Origin: Aquificales bacterium
GTDB taxonomy: Bacteria; Aquificota; Aquificia; Aquificales; QOAS01
Assembly: GCA_027035985.1 (NCBI GenBank)
Contig: JALVTI010000004.1
Location: 1 to 14,430, forward strand
DNA: 14,430 nucleotides
Reading direction: 5' to 3'
Shown: positions 12,526-14,430 of the stretch, piece by piece
Position numbering within the stretch: the first letter of the stretch is position 1
Layout: every line of letters starts with the position of its first letter
Notes under the pieces: generated by a model
The model's database searches: none
The model's input: only the letters and a program-made list of their open reading frames with translations
What the model was told of the DNA's origin: nothing
Program-made: the position numbers and the translations under genes

Positions 12526-13124
12526 TTGCCCAACCTCTCTTCAATTTTTTGGAGGGCGTTTTTGGTTATAACGAGGTGGTTAGCCCAAAGTATGGCGTAA
12601 ACGTTTAGACCCTCTACGGGCAAAACTATTGCGTTAGGTAGGTTTCTAAAGGACTTTTGAATTACCTCGTCCTTTTCGGGGATAACGACGACAACCTTTT
12701 GTCCGTCCAGACCGAGGGATTTGAGGAATTCAACCGCGGTTTTGGTTTTGGGGGCTTCGAAGGTGAAGTCCTCTACAACGGTAATCCTGCCCTCCTTAGC
12801 CCTGTCGGACAGAGCCATTTTGAGGGCTTTCCTTCTAACCTTTTTGTTGAGGTGATAGCTGTAATCTCTGGGTTTGGGACCGTGGGCTATACCGCCGCCG
12901 ACGAAAATGGGGGCACCCCTATCCCCGTGGCGGGCGTTACCGGTTCCCTTTTGGGGTAAAAGTTTCCTACCCGAATAGGCAACCTCTCCTCTGGTTTTGG
13001 TGGAGTGGGTGCCCGCCCTTCTCTTGGCGAGTTGCCACTTCACAACTTCCCACAAGACGTGTTTCTTTATGGGAACGTTAAAGATATCCTCCCTAAGTTG
13101 AACATCTACCTTTTTGGCTTCCAT
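12522..13124 (-). CDS. rplD: 50S ribosomal protein L4 (uL4)
   Basis: Binds domain I of 23S rRNA and extends a loop into the exit tunnel; in Escherichia coli it also represses the S10 operon, but no such site was identified here. The 200 residues include HVLWEVVKWQLAKRRAGTHSTKTRGEVAYSG and the tunnel loop KLLPQKGTGNARHGDRGAPIFVGGGIAHGP. The globular domain follows (KKVRRKALKMALSDRA, ITVVEDFTFE, KTKTAVEFLKSLGL). Length is normal. GGGGGAAACCAAAA precedes the ATG and serves as the Shine-Dalgarno region. It lies 19 bases after rplC and overlaps rplW by 4. Confidence 0.98.
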   Translation of the reverse strand: MEAKKVDVQLREDIFNVPIKKHVLWEVVKWQLAKRRAGTHSTKTRGEVAYSGRKLLPQKGTGNARHGDRGAPIFVGGGIAHGPKPRDYSYHLNKKVRRKALKMALSDRAKEGRITVVEDFTFEAPKTKTAVEFLKSLGLDGQKVVVVIPEKDEVIQKSFRNLPNAIVLPVEGLNVYAILWANHLVITKNALQKIEERLGK

Positions 13125-13143
13125 TTTTGGTTTCCCCCTTTAA

Positions 13144-13899
13144 TTAACCCTCTTGTTGTTCCTCTTGTTTCTTCTCACCAGCCCTTAGGAGGTTTTCGAC
13201 AATCTTCTGTTCCCTTTGAGTTTTGAGTTTCTTCTTCCTCCTGTTGGCGATGGTGGAGTGATATACGTAAACGGTTCCCTTATTCCAACCGGGAACGGAG
13301 CCTTTGACCAGAATGGCATTCTCTTCGGGTATAACGTCTACAACCAGCAAACCTTGAACGGTAACCGGTTCGTTACCCCAGTGACCCGCCATTCTCTTGC
13401 CCTTCCAAACGCGACCCGGGTCACTCCTTTGACCTATCGCACCGACAGCCCTGTGGTACCTGTGACCGTGGGATTTGGGAAATCCTCCGAAGTCCCAACG
13501 CTTCATAGCGCCGGCGAAACCCCTACCCTTGGAGGTTCCCCTGATATCGACAACGTCGCCCGGTTTGAAAACGTCGGCAACGCTAAGCTGCTGTCCGGGT
13601 TTGAAATCTTGGGGATTGTCGACCTTGAACTCTTTAAATCTCCTCAGAGGGACGGGAATGCCAGCCTTTTCCAACTCGCCTTTTATGGGTTTGGTAACTT
13701 TGTGCCATTTGGGTTCGCCCCTTTTGTTGAGAATGGGCTCGCTACCCAGCTTAACGGCGTTGTATCCGTCCTTCTCCTCGGTCTTAACCTGAACGACGTA
13801 GTTGGGCTCGAACTTTATAACGGTTACGGGTATTGCTGTCCCGTCCTTGAGGAAAACTCTGGTCATACCGACCTTTTTACCTATCAAACCCATAGGCAT
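13144..13899 (-). CDS. rplC: 50S ribosomal protein L3 (uL3) with charged C-terminal tail
   Basis: An early-assembly 23S-binding protein with a loop reaching the peptidyl-transferase centre. The start MPMGLIGKKVGMTRVF has two in-frame ATGs (13899 and 13893); AGGTAGG precedes the first at a suitable distance. Conserved blocks: VVDIRGTSKGRGFAGAMKRW, FGGFPKSHGHRYHRAVGAIGQRSDPGRVWKGKRMAGHWG and GLLVVDVIPEENAILVKGSVPGW. The 251 residues exceed the usual 205-215 because of a Lys/Glu/Gln-rich helical tail of about 40 residues (NRRKKKLKTQREQKIVENLL onward). The protein lies between rpsJ and rplD with gaps of 19 bases each. Confidence 0.98.
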   Translation of the reverse strand: MPMGLIGKKVGMTRVFLKDGTAIPVTVIKFEPNYVVQVKTEEKDGYNAVKLGSEPILNKRGEPKWHKVTKPIKGELEKAGIPVPLRRFKEFKVDNPQDFKPGQQLSVADVFKPGDVVDIRGTSKGRGFAGAMKRWDFGGFPKSHGHRYHRAVGAIGQRSDPGRVWKGKRMAGHWGNEPVTVQGLLVVDVIPEENAILVKGSVPGWNKGTVYVYHSTIANRRKKKLKTQREQKIVENLLRAGEKKQEEQQEG

Positions 13900-13918
13900 T
13901 TTTTCCTACCTCTCTCCC

Positions 13919-14227
13919 TTAATGGGTTTTTATTTCAACGTCAACACCGGCGGGGAGTTGAACGCCCATCAAAGCCTCAATGGTTTGGGGGGTGTATCTG
14001 ACGATGTCTATCAACCTCTTGTGTTCCCTAATTTCGAAGTGTTCCTTCGACTGGTCGAACTTGTGGGGAGACCTGTTTACAGCCCAGACCCTCCTCCTGG
14101 TGGGAAGGGGAATAGGTCCTTTCACAACCCCGCCGGTTCTTTTAACGGCTTCGATTATTTTCTTAACGCTCTCGTCGAGCGCTTTATGGTCGTAGGAACG
14201 GAGTTTTATCCTTATCCTCTCTTCCAT
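13919..14227 (-). CDS. rpsJ: 30S ribosomal protein S10 (uS10 / NusE)
   Basis: A small-subunit head protein that also acts as NusE, coupling ribosomes and antitermination complexes through NusB and NusG. The 102-residue sequence is standard: IRIKLRSYDHKALDESVKKIIEAVKRTGG, then GPIPLPTRRRVWAVNRSPH with the flexible loop, then KSKEHFEIRE-like QSKEHFEIREHKRLIDI and TPQTIEALMGVQLPAGVDVEIK. GGAGAGG is the Shine-Dalgarno, 8 bases before the ATG. It is the first gene after tuf and is separated from it by 63 bases containing the GC hairpin at 14266-14282. Confidence 0.98.
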   Translation of the reverse strand: MEERIRIKLRSYDHKALDESVKKIIEAVKRTGGVVKGPIPLPTRRRVWAVNRSPHKFDQSKEHFEIREHKRLIDIVRYTPQTIEALMGVQLPAGVDVEIKTH

Positions 14228-14265
14228 GGCTTAACCTCTCCGATTTGAATTTTTGAAAGGGGAAG

Positions 14266-14282
14266 CCCGCGCGGAGCGCGGG
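14266..14282 (-). terminator. GC hairpin between tuf and rpsJ (second copy of the 17-base element)
   Basis: A 7-bp stem CCCGCGC/GCGCGGG with a 3-base loop, beginning 8 bases after the tuf stop. Read on the minus strand it is CCCGCGCTCCGCGCGGG followed by CTTCCCCTTTC, so it is pyrimidine-rich downstream but lacks a true T-run. It may cause partial termination and set the tuf to ribosomal-protein ratio, or protect the tuf mRNA 3' end. The 17 bases are identical to the plus strand at 2202-2218. Confidence 0.5.
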
Positions 14283-14290
14283 GAAAAGGA

Positions 14291-14430
14291 TTATTCAATA
14301 ATCTTGGTGATAACGCCCGCACCTACGGTTTTACCACCTTCGCGAATTGCGAACCTAAGCCCCTCTTCGAGCGCAACGGGAGCCATCAGCTCGACTTCCA
14401 ACTCTACGTTGTCACCGGGCATTACCATCT
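14291..14430 (-). CDS. tuf: Elongation factor Tu, C-terminal fragment (continues beyond window)
   Basis: Only the last 46 codons are in the window; the gene runs off the right edge. The translated end reads MVMPGDNVELEVELMAPVAL, then EEGLRFAIREGGKTVGAGVITKIIE and TAA at 14293-14291, an exact match to the domain III C-terminus of bacterial EF-Tu. EF-Tu carries aminoacyl-tRNA to the ribosomal A site as a GTP complex. Its position immediately before rpsJ is the common bacterial tuf-S10 arrangement. Whether this is the only tuf copy cannot be told. Confidence 0.98.
   Translation of the reverse strand, partial: MVMPGDNVELEVELMAPVALEEGLRFAIREGGKTVGAGVITKIIE

Noticed and set aside
13216..14001. 261-codon plus-strand open frame opposite rplC and rpsJ
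   Set aside because: It lies wholly antisense to two unmistakable ribosomal protein genes, its translation is low-complexity and like no known family, and the biased codon use of the real genes explains the lack of stops.

Overview
The window looks like chromosomal sequence from a thermophilic bacterium, most plausibly a member of the Aquificota (an inference from recalled similarity; no search was run). PyrB matches the Aquifex-type enzyme closely in its N-terminal start and its FGLTKER segment. L2 begins MGVRKLKPVTNGQRH and is enlarged. The S10 ribosomal cluster ends at rpmC instead of running on into rpsQ, and proteins are rich in Lys/Glu/Arg. Base composition is moderate in the housekeeping genes and clearly more AT-rich at about 3.7-5.6 kb and 8.3-8.8 kb.

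Layout. 1-419: C-terminal part of a DJ-1/PfpI-family protein (+). 479-817 (+) and 814-1233 (-): two unknown small proteins whose genes converge and share the TTAA of their stop codons. 1277-2167 (-): pyrB, divergent from hisIE (2242-2874, +), with a strong GC hairpin between them. 2967-4423 (+): a PD-(D/E)XK nuclease-like gene followed by a partner reading frame broken by two compensating frameshifts. 4553-5617 (-): a Fic AMP-transferase fused to a DNA-binding domain, convergent with the nuclease pair and divergent from mutS (5665-8319, +). 8320-8780: about 460 bases without a convincing gene, holding terminator-like hairpins, a short tandem repeat and a possible promoter. 8781-14430 (-): translation operon read right to left as tuf (partial), rpsJ, rplC, rplD, rplW, rplB, rpsS, rplV, rpsC, rplP, rpmC.

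How it fits together. The right third is a conventional, tightly packed translation operon with good Shine-Dalgarno sites and 1-4 nt overlaps. It holds one strong oddity: uS19 carries about 110 extra N-terminal residues. The left two thirds mix single housekeeping genes (pyrB, hisIE, mutS) with short accessory genes. The nuclease/partner/Fic block between hisIE and mutS has the look of an acquired defence or toxin-type insert, now partly decayed.

Several first-in-transcript genes here have a -10-like box only 7-14 nt before the start codon and no Shine-Dalgarno. This suggests leaderless or near-leaderless mRNAs, in contrast with the operon-internal genes.

No tRNA, rRNA, CRISPR array, insertion sequence or integrase was recognised.
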